A stretch of 64,000 bases of DNA from JALHST01 sp963798435 (GCA_963798435.1 CAWCTF010000006.1:310001-374000), one strand, 5' to 3'; counted from the first letter of the stretch, positions 54,390-64,000 are shown. Translations and numbers: made by a program. The notes: a model not told the origin generated them from the sequence alone.

Positions 54390-55343
54390 ATGAGCCTCTT
54401 CAAGAATATTTTTTCATCAAATAAAAAGGAATCTTTAGACAAAGGTCTTGAAAAGACCAAGACCACGTTCTTTAATAAACTCAGTAAGGCCGTTGCTGGC
54501 AAATCGAAGGTCGATGATGATGTCCTGGACAACCTCGAAGAAGTCTTGGTGTCGTCGGATGTCGGAGTCGATACAACCTTAAAAATCATTCGACGCATAG
54601 AAGCCAGGGTCGCCAAGGATAAATATATGGGCACGGAAGAATTGAATGGCATTCTGCGGGAGGAAATCGCAGCGCTACTGTCGGAGACCAATACAAGTGA
54701 AACAGCCGATTTTAGCATTCCAAAGGGCAAAAAACCCTTCGTGGTCATGGTAGTCGGTGTGAATGGTGTCGGAAAAACAACTACCATCGGAAAATTGGCC
54801 TACCATTTTAAGAAACAGGGCCTAAAAGTAGTCTTGGGAGCAGCCGATACATTTCGCGCGGCGGCCATCGATCAGTTGCAGGTTTGGGCCGATCGTGTCG
54901 AAGTGCCGATTATCAAACAACAAATGGGCAGTGACCCGGCTTCGGTCGCCTATGATACGCTGAGCTCGGCCATTACCCAAGAAGCCGATATCGTCATAAT
55001 AGATACTGCGGGCCGCTTACACAACAAGGTCAATTTGATGAATGAACTTACCAAGGTAAAACGCGTCATGGACAAAGTCGTGGCCGAAGCTCCCCATGAG
55101 GTTTTATTGGTATTGGATGGTTCTACCGGTCAAAACGCCTTTGAACAGGCCAAACAATTCACTAAGGCGACCGAGGTTACAGCTTTGGCCGTTACAAAAC
55201 TCGATGGCACAGCCAAAGGTGGGGTCGTCATTGGGATTTCCGATCAATTTCAGATTCCTGTAAAATATATTGGTGTTGGGGAAGGCCTCGAAGATTTACA
55301 GGTATTTAATAAGTACGAATTCGTTGATTCTTTTTTTGGCTAG
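54390..55343 (+). CDS. ftsY: Signal recognition particle receptor FtsY
   Basis: 317 residues. A short N domain (about 20-95) and a G domain with G1 GVNGVGKTTTIGKLA, G2/DARGQ-region DTFRAAAIDQL, G3 DTAGRLHNK, G4 TKLDGTAKGG, and the closing GVGEGLEDLQVF. There is no long acidic A domain, as in many bacteria. It docks ribosome-SRP complexes at the membrane. The amidase gene follows after 3 bp, so they are probably co-transcribed. Confidence 0.97.
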   Translation: MSLFKNIFSSNKKESLDKGLEKTKTTFFNKLSKAVAGKSKVDDDVLDNLEEVLVSSDVGVDTTLKIIRRIEARVAKDKYMGTEELNGILREEIAALLSETNTSETADFSIPKGKKPFVVMVVGVNGVGKTTTIGKLAYHFKKQGLKVVLGAADTFRAAAIDQLQVWADRVEVPIIKQQMGSDPASVAYDTLSSAITQEADIVIIDTAGRLHNKVNLMNELTKVKRVMDKVVAEAPHEVLLVLDGSTGQNAFEQAKQFTKATEVTALAVTKLDGTAKGGVVIGISDQFQIPVKYIGVGEGLEDLQVFNKYEFVDSFFG

Positions 55344-55346
55344 GTC

Positions 55347-57023
55347 ATGTTAAACAAAGTATTTTGCTTCATCCTGTTGGTCGGATCGCTTTGCGCCTGC
55401 AAAGAAAAACCACCTACAACCTCTCAAGTTGTTTTATGGGAACCTTATAATGACTCAGCCGAGGTGGCCGATAATGCCGATCACAAGATCAAACGTATGC
55501 GGTTTAAAATGATCCAGTCGAAGGTGTTGGATAAAAACGAAGTATTCAGACCCTTGTACGATGCCGTTTTGAAAATGAGCGAGGCAGAATACGAGACCTT
55601 GAAACCAATGATTTTAGAACAGGATATCCCAACCATACAATCACATATTGCCAAAGGAACGCTCACGTACGAAAAGTTGGTCTTGTTCTACTTATACCGT
55701 ATTTACAACTATGAACTGCCAAATGGTACGACACTCAATACAGTGATTGCCTTCAATGAAAACGTTGTCTCGGAAGCACGCGCTTTGGATGAACACATGA
55801 ATTCAGAAGGTGCCCAAAAAAACCATCCGATTTATGGCATGCCCATTTTATTGAAAGACAACATCGGTACTGAAGGGATGCCAACTACTGCCGGTTCGAT
55901 AGCACTTAAAAATAATCGTGTCGACGATGCGTTCATTGTTCGAAAATTAAAGGAAAATGGCGCCCTTATTTTGGGGAAGGTAAACCTAAGTGAATGGGCC
56001 TATTTCTTATGCAATGGGTGCCCTGTTGGCTATAGTGCCGTGGGCGGACAGACCTTAAATCCGTATGGGCGAAAAATTTTCGAGACCGGGGGCTCGAGTT
56101 CTGGAAGTGCGACCTCGGTGGCAGCCAACTATGCCGTAGCCGCCATAGGCACTGAGACGTCAGGCTCCATTCTTTCCCCGAGCAGCCAAAATTCGGTCGT
56201 AGGTCTGAAACCAACGATCGGCCTTTTAAGCAGATCGGGAATTGTACCCATATCAAGTACGTTGGATACCCCGGGCCCTATAACGAAGAACGTCCGTGAC
56301 AACGCCATCGTACTTTCCGCCATGATCGGGGAAGACTTAGACGACCCTGCTTCAGTTGCAGGGAAAGCCAGGTATCTCGACCTCCTGACGGAGGAACCTA
56401 GTTTAAAAGGCAAACGTCTCGGGGCCATGCGTTATCTGATTGCAGCTGATACCATCTACAGGAATACCATTGACAAATTAAAAAACCTAGGCGCGATAAT
56501 CGTCGAATTTGATCCTCCGGAGGAATCTATGGAGGGCTTTTTAAGTATCCTAAATATCGATATGCGCAATGACCTTCCTGCCTACTTAACTGCCAATGTG
56601 AAAAACAGTGAAGCGGCAAAAATAAGGTCGATAGCCGATGCCGTCACTTTTAATAGGGCCGATTCGGTGGTGCGGATACCCTACGGGCAGGCTCTTTTCG
56701 AAGGTATTTTGGCCGATACTACTTCGGCGGCCCATCTTAATACTATTAAGAATACCTTGGAAAAGAACGGACGACGGTTTTTTGATACGGCCCTTGATCA
56801 ATTTGACCTAGATGCCATACTTTCGATCAATAACTATCATGCGGGCTACGCGGCGGTCGCAAAATATCCGGCATTGACCGTTCCTATGGGATATAAAACC
56901 AACGGCGAGCCTATTGGTATTACGTTTATCGCCAAACAATTCCATGAACCTGAACTCTTAGCATTGGGGCGGGCTTTTGAGGTCGCAACAAATAGCCGGA
57001 AATTACCATCGGGATACCATTAA
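55347..57023 (+). CDS. Amidase-signature family lipoprotein
   Basis: 558 residues. A lipoprotein signal with lipobox (LVGSLCAC, Cys near residue 18) precedes the amidase-signature core: catalytic Lys in MPILLKDNIGTEG, the cis-Ser/Ser pair in GGSSSGSATSVAAN and AAIGTETSGSILSPSS, and GLKPTIGLLSRSGIVP. These enzymes hydrolyse amides through a Ser-cisSer-Lys triad. Lipid anchoring implies a periplasmic or outer-membrane place. It starts 3 bp after ftsY and is convergent with the serine hydrolase gene, whose stop it overlaps. Confidence 0.93.
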   Translation: MLNKVFCFILLVGSLCACKEKPPTTSQVVLWEPYNDSAEVADNADHKIKRMRFKMIQSKVLDKNEVFRPLYDAVLKMSEAEYETLKPMILEQDIPTIQSHIAKGTLTYEKLVLFYLYRIYNYELPNGTTLNTVIAFNENVVSEARALDEHMNSEGAQKNHPIYGMPILLKDNIGTEGMPTTAGSIALKNNRVDDAFIVRKLKENGALILGKVNLSEWAYFLCNGCPVGYSAVGGQTLNPYGRKIFETGGSSSGSATSVAANYAVAAIGTETSGSILSPSSQNSVVGLKPTIGLLSRSGIVPISSTLDTPGPITKNVRDNAIVLSAMIGEDLDDPASVAGKARYLDLLTEEPSLKGKRLGAMRYLIAADTIYRNTIDKLKNLGAIIVEFDPPEESMEGFLSILNIDMRNDLPAYLTANVKNSEAAKIRSIADAVTFNRADSVVRIPYGQALFEGILADTTSAAHLNTIKNTLEKNGRRFFDTALDQFDLDAILSINNYHAGYAAVAKYPALTVPMGYKTNGEPIGITFIAKQFHEPELLALGRAFEVATNSRKLPSGYH

Positions 57024-58110
57024 TTGATCAGTGCATTCAGTTTTTCCCACAAATCATTGTCAAACGTGGTCGGCCCCAGTTCATCTGCATCTGCAGAATC
57101 ACCTAAGCGTACAATTACCAAGCCTTGGCTGGGAACAACGTACAATTTTTGATCAAAGGCCCCAAGGCCGGCATATAGATCATCTGGGGCATTGGGAATC
57201 AACTTTCCTTGAAAAAGTTCCTCTGAGCCCGGAATTTTAAAACTGCTTTTTCCGTTAAGCCAATACAAATAACCATACGATTTATTCAGATCCTGAGATG
57301 TGTTGGTAGCTTGGGTAAAAAAAGTTTGGTCTTCCAATATGAGGGTCGTATCCCAAGTACCACGATTTAAGTTTAAAAGTCCAAACCGTGCCATACTACG
57401 CGCCGTACTAAAATAAAGATTTAGATACCCGGTCTTGATCGAAGATCCTGCATCCCGATCTTGTCACGAACCTTCGCATTAAAATATGCAGTGAAATCCT
57501 GACCCACCGCCCCAGTAATAATGTTGTCTAAAAGGGTATACGCTGCATTGTGATAATACCAATAGGTACCCGGTTCGTTTTTAAATAGAAGACATTCAGT
57601 ATCGGTACAAAAATTATCTGATACCGTATAATCGAGCCCTGTGGTCATAGTGAGGTGATGCCTTACGGTGATTTGCTGTTCTTGTTCAGTAGTAAGCGAC
57701 GACCAACCAGCGCCCATATAATCGGAAGAAGGTTTGTCAATTGATAAAAGCCCTTCTTGCTGGGCGATACCCGCTGTGAATGAAGTCAACGTTTTTGCGG
57801 CCGAATTCCAGGAATGATTCTTAGTGGCGTCAAAATTGCCAAAATATTTCTCCAAGACGATACGACCGTTCTTAAGGACCAAGAAGGCATCGGTTTTACC
57901 TGCTTCAAGGAACGTATAAAGTGGTTGTTCGGCCGCTGCATTCCATCCCAATTCTTCAATCGAAACGGTTTCCCATGTTGTCGAATTCAGAGGAGGGAAA
58001 TACAATGCTTCCGGACTTGGATTAGGGGATGGATCTCCTGGGTTGTCTTTTGAGCAGCTAACAACTACGAAGAGGCAGGCCGCTAAGTATAAAGTGATAT
58101 GGGGCTTCAT
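57020..58110 (-). pseudogene. Beta-lactamase-family serine hydrolase lipoprotein, frameshifted
   Basis: The gene is read in two frames: 58110-57421 and 57449-57020. The first part has a lipobox (VVSC, around residue 18), the SxxK motif WNSAAKTL and the YxN motif WYYHNAAY, and stops after KIGMQDLRSRPGI. The continuation in the next frame reads GSSIKTGYLNLYFSTARSMA, then RFGLLNLNRG and PNAPDDLYAGLGAFDQKLYV, the normal C-terminal part. Restoring one base near 57449 would give a single ~363-residue protein of the class C beta-lactamase/serine hydrolase family. Whether the loss is real or a sequencing error cannot be decided here. Confidence 0.85.
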
Positions 58111-58209
58111 GAATCGGAAATTTAATTTATTTGATGCGTATGGGTTGCAAAGGTTTAACGTGTTTTCAAGAAAACTGTTGTTAAAGAACGTTTATAGCGG
58201 TCCAAATCG

Positions 58210-58217
58210 TATTTTTG
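58210..58217 (+). promoter_or_regulatory. Probable -7 box of rimO
   Basis: TATTTTTG, a perfect TAnnTTTG, 18 bases before the ATG at 58235. It supports that start. Confidence 0.5.
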
Positions 58218-58234
58218 CAGCCATTTTCAGAATT

Positions 58235-59536
58235 ATGCGGACAAAATCGCTTAAAAAAAATAGGATCAATGTGGTCACTTTGGGTTGTTCGAAGAATGTG
58301 TACGATTCCGAAGTACTCATGGGGCAATTACGTGCCAGCCAAAAAGAGGTGGTACATGAGGAGGATGGCAATGTGGTTGTAATAAATACCTGCGGTTTTA
58401 TTGCCAATGCCAAGGAAGAGAGTATCAATACGATATTGGAGTACGTTCGCCAAAAGGAAGCAGGTGTGGTTGATAAAGTGTTTGTGACCGGTTGCTTAAG
58501 TGAACGTTATAAACCTGATCTTCAAAATGAGATTCCGAATGTTGACGCATATTTCGGAACGAGCGACCTTCCGAATCTTTTGAAAGCCCTAGGAGCAGAC
58601 TATAAGCATGAACTGATTGGAGAGCGCTTGACCACCACCCCAAAAAATTATGCCTACCTAAAAATTGCCGAAGGCTGTGACCGCCCCTGTTCCTTTTGTG
58701 CCATTCCGATAATGCGTGGAAAACATCGAAGCAAACCAATCGAAGAACTGGTCATTGAATCACAAAAGTTGGCGGCCAAAGGCGTGAAAGAACTTATTTT
58801 GATCGCCCAAGACCTCACCTATTATGGGTTAGACCTATATAAAAAAAGGAATCTGGCCGAACTACTACAGGCCTTGGTCAAGATTGACGGGATTGAATGG
58901 ATACGCCTACACTATGCCTTTCCAACAGGATTTCCTATGGATGTACTCACAGTAATGCGGCAAGAACCTAAAATCTGTGATTATTTGGATATCCCGTTAC
59001 AACATATATCAGATTCAGTACTTAAAAGTATGCGACGCGGGACCACCCAGGCCAAGACCACGCAATTATTGAAAGAATTCAGGGCTGCGGTTCCTACTAT
59101 GGCCATACGTACTACATTGATCGTGGGCTACCCTGGGGAAACCGAGGAAGATTTCATAAAGCTCAAAAAATGGGTCGAAGAAATGCGCTTCGAACGCTTG
59201 GGTTGCTTCACCTATAGCCATGAGGAAAATACGCATGCATATTCCTTGGAGGACGATGTTCCTGAGTTGGTAAAACAAGAACGCGCCAATGAGATCATGG
59301 AATTGCAATCCCAAATTTCCTGGGAACTGAATCAGGAAAAAATCGGAAAAACGTTTCGCTGTATCATCGATCGCAAAGAAGGCGACTATTTTATCGGAAG
59401 AACTGAATTCGACTCCCCTGATGTGGATAATGAGGTGCTTATCGATGCTGCCAAGTACTATCTGAAACAAGGTGAATTCGTAGAAATCAAAATTCAGGAT
59501 GCAGCCGATTTTGACCTTTATGGGATTCCAGTTTAA
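58235..59536 (+). CDS. rimO: Ribosomal protein S12 methylthiotransferase RimO
   Basis: 433 residues from ATG 58235; the in-frame extension to 58043 overlaps the upstream serine hydrolase on the opposite strand and is not conserved. UPF0004 domain with three Cys (VVTLGCSKNVYDSE, VINTCGF, VTGCLSERY), radical-SAM motif CDRPCSFCAIP, and a C-terminal TRAM domain (about 370-433: IGKTFRCIIDRKEGDYFIGR). It methylthiolates an aspartate of S12. Length and motif set fit RimO rather than MiaB (RTTLIVGYPGETEEDF). Confidence 0.95.
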   Translation: MRTKSLKKNRINVVTLGCSKNVYDSEVLMGQLRASQKEVVHEEDGNVVVINTCGFIANAKEESINTILEYVRQKEAGVVDKVFVTGCLSERYKPDLQNEIPNVDAYFGTSDLPNLLKALGADYKHELIGERLTTTPKNYAYLKIAEGCDRPCSFCAIPIMRGKHRSKPIEELVIESQKLAAKGVKELILIAQDLTYYGLDLYKKRNLAELLQALVKIDGIEWIRLHYAFPTGFPMDVLTVMRQEPKICDYLDIPLQHISDSVLKSMRRGTTQAKTTQLLKEFRAAVPTMAIRTTLIVGYPGETEEDFIKLKKWVEEMRFERLGCFTYSHEENTHAYSLEDDVPELVKQERANEIMELQSQISWELNQEKIGKTFRCIIDRKEGDYFIGRTEFDSPDVDNEVLIDAAKYYLKQGEFVEIKIQDAADFDLYGIPV

Positions 59537-59742
59537 CTCGCCCCGGCATTTTTAAATCAGTGGGAGGTTCGCCTAGATAGCTCGTATTGTTGATTTCACT
59601 CGGGAAACTAAATACCTACAAAAAACTTCTTTTCGAATGGTAGGGGTATCCTCAGGTAAATTCCGCTAGCTAAAATTTATTCCTTACTTTAGAGGTGAAG
59701 GAAGCCTATAGAACATGATGGGCTCAAACAAATCAGGACACT

Positions 59743-60750
59743 ATGGGTTTTTCCGGTTTTGGTGAGATTATGCTCCGTTTAGTGCCCGCTGGCAATTCGG
59801 ATAGGATTCAAAATTCAAATCTTTTTTCGGCAGGCTATGCAGGCTCTGAATCAAATGTGGCAACTTCATTGGCATGTTTGGGAAATAAGGTGCGCTTTAT
59901 GAGTAAAGTGCCGTCTAACCCGCTTGGAGAGGCAGCAGTGCAATCCCTAAATCAATTTAAAGTTGACACGCACTACATACTCAAAGAGGGATCTAGGTTG
60001 GGTACCTATTTTATAGAATTGGGATCCTCTATCCGTCCTTCACGCGTAATTTATGACAGGGCAGGTTCGGCAATTTCCGAAATTGGTCCCGGTGAGTTTG
60101 ATTGGAATGCCTTTTTAAAAGATCAAAAATGGTTTCATGTGTCAGGGATTACGCCAGCACTTTCCAAACAATGTGCCCTGGAAACCATTGCTGCAGTCAA
60201 AACGGCTCGCCAACTCGGGGTGGCCGTCAGTTTTGACCTAAACTTTAGAAGAAGTCTTTGGAACGATACAACGAGGGCACGCGCCATTTTCGATAGCATT
60301 TTAGAACATACCGATTTGGTTTTTGGAAATATTGGAGTCCTGAAAGATGTCTATGACATCGAATTCAGTGGGACTACCGTCTTAGATAAAACCTTAAAGG
60401 CCCTTGAATGCGTAAAAAAAGATTTCGGTCTTGACAAAGTCGCCTTCACGGTGCGGGAGCATCATTCGGCTTCATCGAACCATGTATCCGGCGCATTTCT
60501 TTCTGCCGGTACTCCTGTTTTTTCACAGACGTATGAGGTGGCCGTCACGGATCGATTTGGCACGGGAGATGCCTTTGCAGCCGCATTTCTTCATGCTATG
60601 GGCAAAGGTTGGAAGGATCAAACCGCCATTAATTTTGCAGCAGCGGCTTTCGCCCTAAAACATACGCTGGTAGGTGACATCCATACAAGTACCGAACAAG
60701 AAATAAATTCAATAGCCGAAGGAAATACCTCTGGCCATGTCATACGATGA
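59743..60750 (+). CDS. 2-keto-3-deoxygluconate kinase (PfkB family)
   Basis: 335 residues. PfkB fold: start GFGEIMLRL, sugar-site YAGSESNVATSLACLG (around 31-47), SFDLNFRRSLW (mid signature) and the anion hole TDRFGTGDAFAAAF with catalytic Asp. This subgroup phosphorylates 2-keto-3-deoxygluconate to KDPG. It overlaps the aldolase gene by 4 bp (ATGA), which uses its product, so the assignment is well supported by context. ATG 59743 is used; an ATG pair at 59715/59718 is out of frame. Confidence 0.93.
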   Translation: MGFSGFGEIMLRLVPAGNSDRIQNSNLFSAGYAGSESNVATSLACLGNKVRFMSKVPSNPLGEAAVQSLNQFKVDTHYILKEGSRLGTYFIELGSSIRPSRVIYDRAGSAISEIGPGEFDWNAFLKDQKWFHVSGITPALSKQCALETIAAVKTARQLGVAVSFDLNFRRSLWNDTTRARAIFDSILEHTDLVFGNIGVLKDVYDIEFSGTTVLDKTLKALECVKKDFGLDKVAFTVREHHSASSNHVSGAFLSAGTPVFSQTYEVAVTDRFGTGDAFAAAFLHAMGKGWKDQTAINFAAAAFALKHTLVGDIHTSTEQEINSIAEGNTSGHVIR

Positions 60751-61385
60751 AAGCCAAGGAAGAAATAATCGATATCCTGATAACCGAGAAATTGGTTGCC
60801 GTCGTTCGTTTGAACCAACAGGTGTGCGTTCCACAAGTTCTTGATAGTTTAGTTTCCGGAGGAATCAACGTATTGGAAATTACCACCAATACCCCTGGTT
60901 TTAGAACCGAGATCAAAAATGCACGATTACGATATCCACAGATATTAATTGGAGCTGGAACCGTAACGAATATTCAGCTTGCCGAACATGCGATTGTCTC
61001 TGGGGCACAGTTTTTAGTAACTCCGAATACGAATAAGGAAATAGTAGATATAGCGTTGCAAGCCAATATTCCGATAGTAATGGGTGCATTGACTCCTACT
61101 GAAATTAGTGATGCGTTGGCCTATGGAGCCGATATCATCAAATTGTTCCCTGCAGGTCATTTTGGGACTTCGTATTTAAAGGCATTAAGAGGGCCTTTTA
61201 AAAACGTTAAATTCTTTGCAGTAGGGGGTATCGATCTTGATACCCTTTCAGAATGGTTAGATGCGGGTATCGATGGAATGGGCATTGGTAGTTCCTTGGT
61301 AAAATCTTCTGCCAGTACGGAAGCTGATATGAAGGAAATCGAGGATTTGGCGAAACAATTTATCAAGCGACTCCATGCAGGGTAA
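60747..61385 (+). CDS. 2-keto-3-deoxy-6-phosphogluconate (KDPG/KHG) aldolase
   Basis: 212 residues, a class I TIM-barrel aldolase. Schiff-base Lys132 in DIIKLFPAGHFG, Glu44 in VLEITTNTPG, and IGAGTVTN. It splits KDPG to pyruvate and glyceraldehyde-3-phosphate. The usual EITLRT motif reads EITTNT here, so the Arg that binds phosphate in E. coli Eda is replaced; this variant form is seen in Bacteroidota-type aldolases, though a slightly different substrate is possible. Translationally coupled to the KDG kinase. Confidence 0.92.
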   Translation: MKAKEEIIDILITEKLVAVVRLNQQVCVPQVLDSLVSGGINVLEITTNTPGFRTEIKNARLRYPQILIGAGTVTNIQLAEHAIVSGAQFLVTPNTNKEIVDIALQANIPIVMGALTPTEISDALAYGADIIKLFPAGHFGTSYLKALRGPFKNVKFFAVGGIDLDTLSEWLDAGIDGMGIGSSLVKSSASTEADMKEIEDLAKQFIKRLHAG

Positions 61386-61526
61386 GAATTTTTTAAGAAA
61401 TCAAAAGACCGCTTAGAAGACAGGCTTATTTTAAGGGAATTGGAAACTGCCTGATGACTAATAAATTAATGAATAGGAAAACCACGTGTCCATCGGCGCA
61501 TAGGATACTCGTAAATTTCAAATAGT

Positions 61527-62522
61527 ATGGGAAAGCTTACTCTTTTTTTGTTTTTAGTACATGTACAGTTCATCACATTGGGCCAGGGTACACCCACTTT
61601 TTCTATCGAAATTCTTGACAAGGAAGCCCACCGCTTCCTAGATGAAAACACAGAAATTGAAGTTGTTGGAAGTCAATTCACATGGGCCGAAGGTCCGTTA
61701 TGGATCGAAGACGGAAAATTCCTTTTATTTTCGGATATACCCAATAACAAGGTATTTAGGTTAAGTAGTGAGGGGGAAATCACTGAATATTTATATCCTT
61801 CCGGTTTTATGGGCAAGGATTTTAAAGGGGAAGAACCAGGGTCTAACGGCTTGTTATTGAGTCCACAAGGGAAATTGATTCTTATGCAGCATGGGGAGCG
61901 AAGGATCGCTATGATGAAAAGTACACTCGATAATCCGAAACCGGAGTACGAAGTGTTGGTAGATCGTTACCAAGGTAAACGTTTGAACAGCCCAAATGAC
62001 GGTACCTATGATGATAAGGGCAATCTATATTTTACAGACCCACCCTATGGGCTTCCTTTGAATATGGATGACCCGCAGAAGGAGTTAGATTTTCAAGGGG
62101 TTTATTGTCTGAAACCATCAGGGGACCTCGTTTTATTGGATAAATTATCACGACCGAATGGGATTGCTTTTTCTCCCGATTATTCGAAACTCTACATTGC
62201 CGTATCGAATCCGCAGCATGCCGTTTGGTATGAATACGATGTCATGTCGGAGGAAAAAATTACGAATAAAAAGATTTTTTATAATGCAACTGCATTGGTA
62301 GGGAAAGAAGGGGAACAAGGATTGCCAGACGGAATGAAAATGCACAGTGCGGGCTATCTGTTCGCTACCGGGCCGGGAGGCTTATGGATTTTCAACCAAA
62401 ATGGAAAACCGATTGCAAGAATCCATACTGGGGAAAAAACGTCGAACTGTGCCTTTACGCCCGATGAAAAGACCTTATTTCTGACCGCTGATGATTATGT
62501 TCTTAAGCTTGTTCTAAAATAG
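61527..62522 (+). CDS. SMP-30/gluconolactonase family protein
   Basis: 331 residues with signal peptide (about 1-19, MGKLTLFLFLVHVQFITLG). Six-bladed beta-propeller of the SMP-30/gluconolactonase/LRE type: FTWAEGPLWIEDGKFLLFSD, GSNGLLLSPQGKLIL, NSPNDGTYDDKGNLYFTDPPYG and RPNGIAFSPDYSKLYIA, which carry the metal-binding Glu, Asn and Asp residues. It hydrolyses sugar lactones, consistent with the upstream KDG kinase and KDPG aldolase. It is 141 bp after the aldolase gene; a signal peptide means it acts outside the cytoplasm. Confidence 0.9.
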   Translation: MGKLTLFLFLVHVQFITLGQGTPTFSIEILDKEAHRFLDENTEIEVVGSQFTWAEGPLWIEDGKFLLFSDIPNNKVFRLSSEGEITEYLYPSGFMGKDFKGEEPGSNGLLLSPQGKLILMQHGERRIAMMKSTLDNPKPEYEVLVDRYQGKRLNSPNDGTYDDKGNLYFTDPPYGLPLNMDDPQKELDFQGVYCLKPSGDLVLLDKLSRPNGIAFSPDYSKLYIAVSNPQHAVWYEYDVMSEEKITNKKIFYNATALVGKEGEQGLPDGMKMHSAGYLFATGPGGLWIFNQNGKPIARIHTGEKTSNCAFTPDEKTLFLTADDYVLKLVLK

Positions 62523-62547
62523 GGGCACAACGTTTCCGCCGATTTAA

Positions 62548-64000
62548 TTATTCAGCCATTAGCCGAGTTCGCCCGTACGCTAAGGAATCAATTTTTGATT
62601 TTGTGAAGTATACTGGGAAATAGGTATCCTCGGCCCATGGGTCATAGAGATTTTTGTAAAATCGACTATTGGGATCGCCAGATTGACCTGGAGGATTAGC
62701 CCCAACCGTACTATCCCAATCGTTGACGTCTACGATTATCCGAAAAGTAGCCCCATATAATTGACCGTTGGAACTCCCGGTTGAATTTGGGGTATGCTGA
62801 TTTCCACCGCGTGGCTTGAGGTCGGTGTTGAGCTTTTGCCGCAAATCTTCATTGACCGCCACTCCTAAAGGATGATCAATTTGAACATGTTTATAGTTGG
62901 CTTGGCCATATTTCCAGGAATTTATGTCATTCCCAAATTTGTTCGCAAGTTTCTGTATTGCCGAAGCGAAGGTTTCGCGAAGATATTCATCTCTTTTCTT
63001 TTCGGCATTCTTTCCATATCTGCTTATTGGATCCTGTATCCATTCAAGGAGTCGTGCCATTTGAAGGGTTTCAATAAGATCTTCCGCTCCGGGATCCGGG
63101 AAATACGTTAGCAATTTAAGAGGTAATTCTTGCTCCCAGGCGACATAAATCCCCGCTGCTTCAGAATATTTATCCAATCGTAAGTCCCAGGACACTAATT
63201 TATTTTTTGCCTTTTCGACCAAGGTATCGGTGTAGCTCACATTTTTCAGAAAGGGCACAAGTGTCTTGGCAGGTAAGGAGTAATAGTCGGTCTGTAATTT
63301 TTTCATATCCTCTAAGGACAACTTCTCGCCCGAACCCAAGACTTCATTGATCCGCTTGCCACGATAGGGATCGGCCCATAAATACCCGACTGCATCCCAT
63401 TGGGTATAAGTATCAGGGGTAACATTTTGATTTGCAGTAGCAATAAAATTGTTTTCGGGATTTAGGGTATGTGGTTTATCGATAATCGGCAGATAGCCGT
63501 CCCATTCAAAACGGCCATCTCCGGGTACGGGTACCAAACCACTAAAATTTCGTCGAATCGGTGCAATACCAACGGCTTGCCAACCAATATTACCTTCAGT
63601 ATCGCCCCAGATCATATTTTCGCCAGGAATATTGCTAAAGTTACAGGCCTCTCGAAATTCATTCCAATTTTTGGCTTGGTCCATACGCAAAGAGGCGAGA
63701 TAGGGGGAGCCACCTGGTTCTAGCCATGCACATCGAACGGCGTAGGCCTTATGGTTTACCGAATCGATCAGGGTCACCGGTCCATGGACCGTATAGAACA
63801 GATCTATTTTCCGGTCCCGACCATTTTTTACCTTTAGGGTTTCCTGAATTCTTTTCATCGTAACCCATTCATTCCTGTATTTGTACTGATGGGGATCCTT
63901 CGGGTTAATATCGTATACATACAGATCTTCCCCATCGGTTTCAAAGACCGTAAGGCCCCACGCACCATATTCATTATGCCCGATCGATACACCCGGTATT
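62548..64000 (-). CDS. Penicillin acylase family protein (5' end outside window)
   Basis: The C-terminal ~484 residues of a penicillin acylase-type Ntn hydrolase. The frame stays open to the window end (upstream residues include PGVSIGHNEYGAW). Visible family features: FYTVHGPVTLIDSV, the substrate-region segment AWLEPGGSPYLASLRMDQAK, FSNIPGENMIWGDTEGNIGW, ENNFIATANQNVTPD and SGDPNSRFYKNLYDPWAEDTYFP. The self-cleavage site with the catalytic N-terminal Ser lies upstream, beyond the window. The real natural substrate of such enzymes is often an acyl-homoserine lactone or other amide rather than penicillin. Convergent with the SMP-30 gene. Confidence 0.9.
   Translation of the reverse strand, partial: IPGVSIGHNEYGAWGLTVFETDGEDLYVYDINPKDPHQYKYRNEWVTMKRIQETLKVKNGRDRKIDLFYTVHGPVTLIDSVNHKAYAVRCAWLEPGGSPYLASLRMDQAKNWNEFREACNFSNIPGENMIWGDTEGNIGWQAVGIAPIRRNFSGLVPVPGDGRFEWDGYLPIIDKPHTLNPENNFIATANQNVTPDTYTQWDAVGYLWADPYRGKRINEVLGSGEKLSLEDMKKLQTDYYSLPAKTLVPFLKNVSYTDTLVEKAKNKLVSWDLRLDKYSEAAGIYVAWEQELPLKLLTYFPDPGAEDLIETLQMARLLEWIQDPISRYGKNAEKKRDEYLRETFASAIQKLANKFGNDINSWKYGQANYKHVQIDHPLGVAVNEDLRQKLNTDLKPRGGNQHTPNSTGSSNGQLYGATFRIIVDVNDWDSTVGANPPGQSGDPNSRFYKNLYDPWAEDTYFPVYFTKSKIDSLAYGRTRLMAE

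Noticed and set aside
58043..58234. N-terminal extension of RimO
   Set aside because: It runs over the serine hydrolase gene on the other strand and precedes the -7 box; the family begins at the ATG of 58235.

Overview
The window looks like a chromosomal segment of a marine-type member of the Flavobacteriaceae (Bacteroidota). Evidence: type IX secretion (T9SS) parts (a type B sorting domain protein and a PorP/SprF protein), Bacteroidota -7 promoter boxes (TAnnTTTG), the rpmB-rpmG-DUF4295-ftsY order, DUF4369/DUF5916/DUF6249 proteins, and a background GC near 40% by eye. No tRNA, rRNA, CRISPR, insertion sequence or prophage was seen.

1-12.9 kb: a surface-protein locus on the + strand. A giant repetitive protein (5' end outside the window, about 3300 residues in view) carries eight near-identical 255-bp units, then a mosaic of short modules that begin TDDQ. 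One base is missing near 7249, which breaks the frame. It is followed by a secreted protein with a type B T9SS sorting domain and by a PorP/SprF outer-membrane protein.

13.0-38.7 kb: housekeeping and metabolism. In order: idi, a QueD/PTPS-family gene, manA, a small helical protein, a DUF4369 lipoprotein, a DUF819 membrane protein, a DUF5916 protein, a tight minus-strand operon (SPFH protein, 2-TM protein, DUF4177, alpha/beta hydrolase, ribbon-helix-helix protein; two of these are very small genes of 54 and 56 codons), PBP1A, S1/P1 nuclease, AraC-AlkB, DoxX, MOSC, a membrane AraC regulator, an ECF sigma factor with a probable membrane partner, a cysteine-less ArsC-fold protein, a sodium symporter next to myo-inositol oxygenase, and htpG.

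38.7-49.2 kb: a strong promoter and an early terminator precede a TetR-AarF kinase-KASIII cluster. Then come an outer-membrane beta-barrel receptor, a CoA-binding protein, a second sodium symporter, recR and a 2-oxoacid dehydrogenase E2.

49.2-64 kb: YkgJ cysteine-cluster protein, ExoX-like exonuclease, an FAH-Hpt-cinA overlapping operon, rpmB-rpmG-DUF4295, ftsY-amidase, a frameshifted beta-lactamase-family hydrolase, rimO, a KDG kinase/KDPG aldolase/SMP-30 cluster, and a penicillin acylase cut by the window edge.

Functional links: myo-inositol oxygenase makes D-glucuronate, and the 60-kb cluster holds the last two steps (KDG kinase, KDPG aldolase) of hexuronate breakdown; the middle steps are not in the window. 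The best candidates for something undescribed are the repeat-protein locus, the five-gene SPFH operon and the 38.9-kb small transcript or attenuator.
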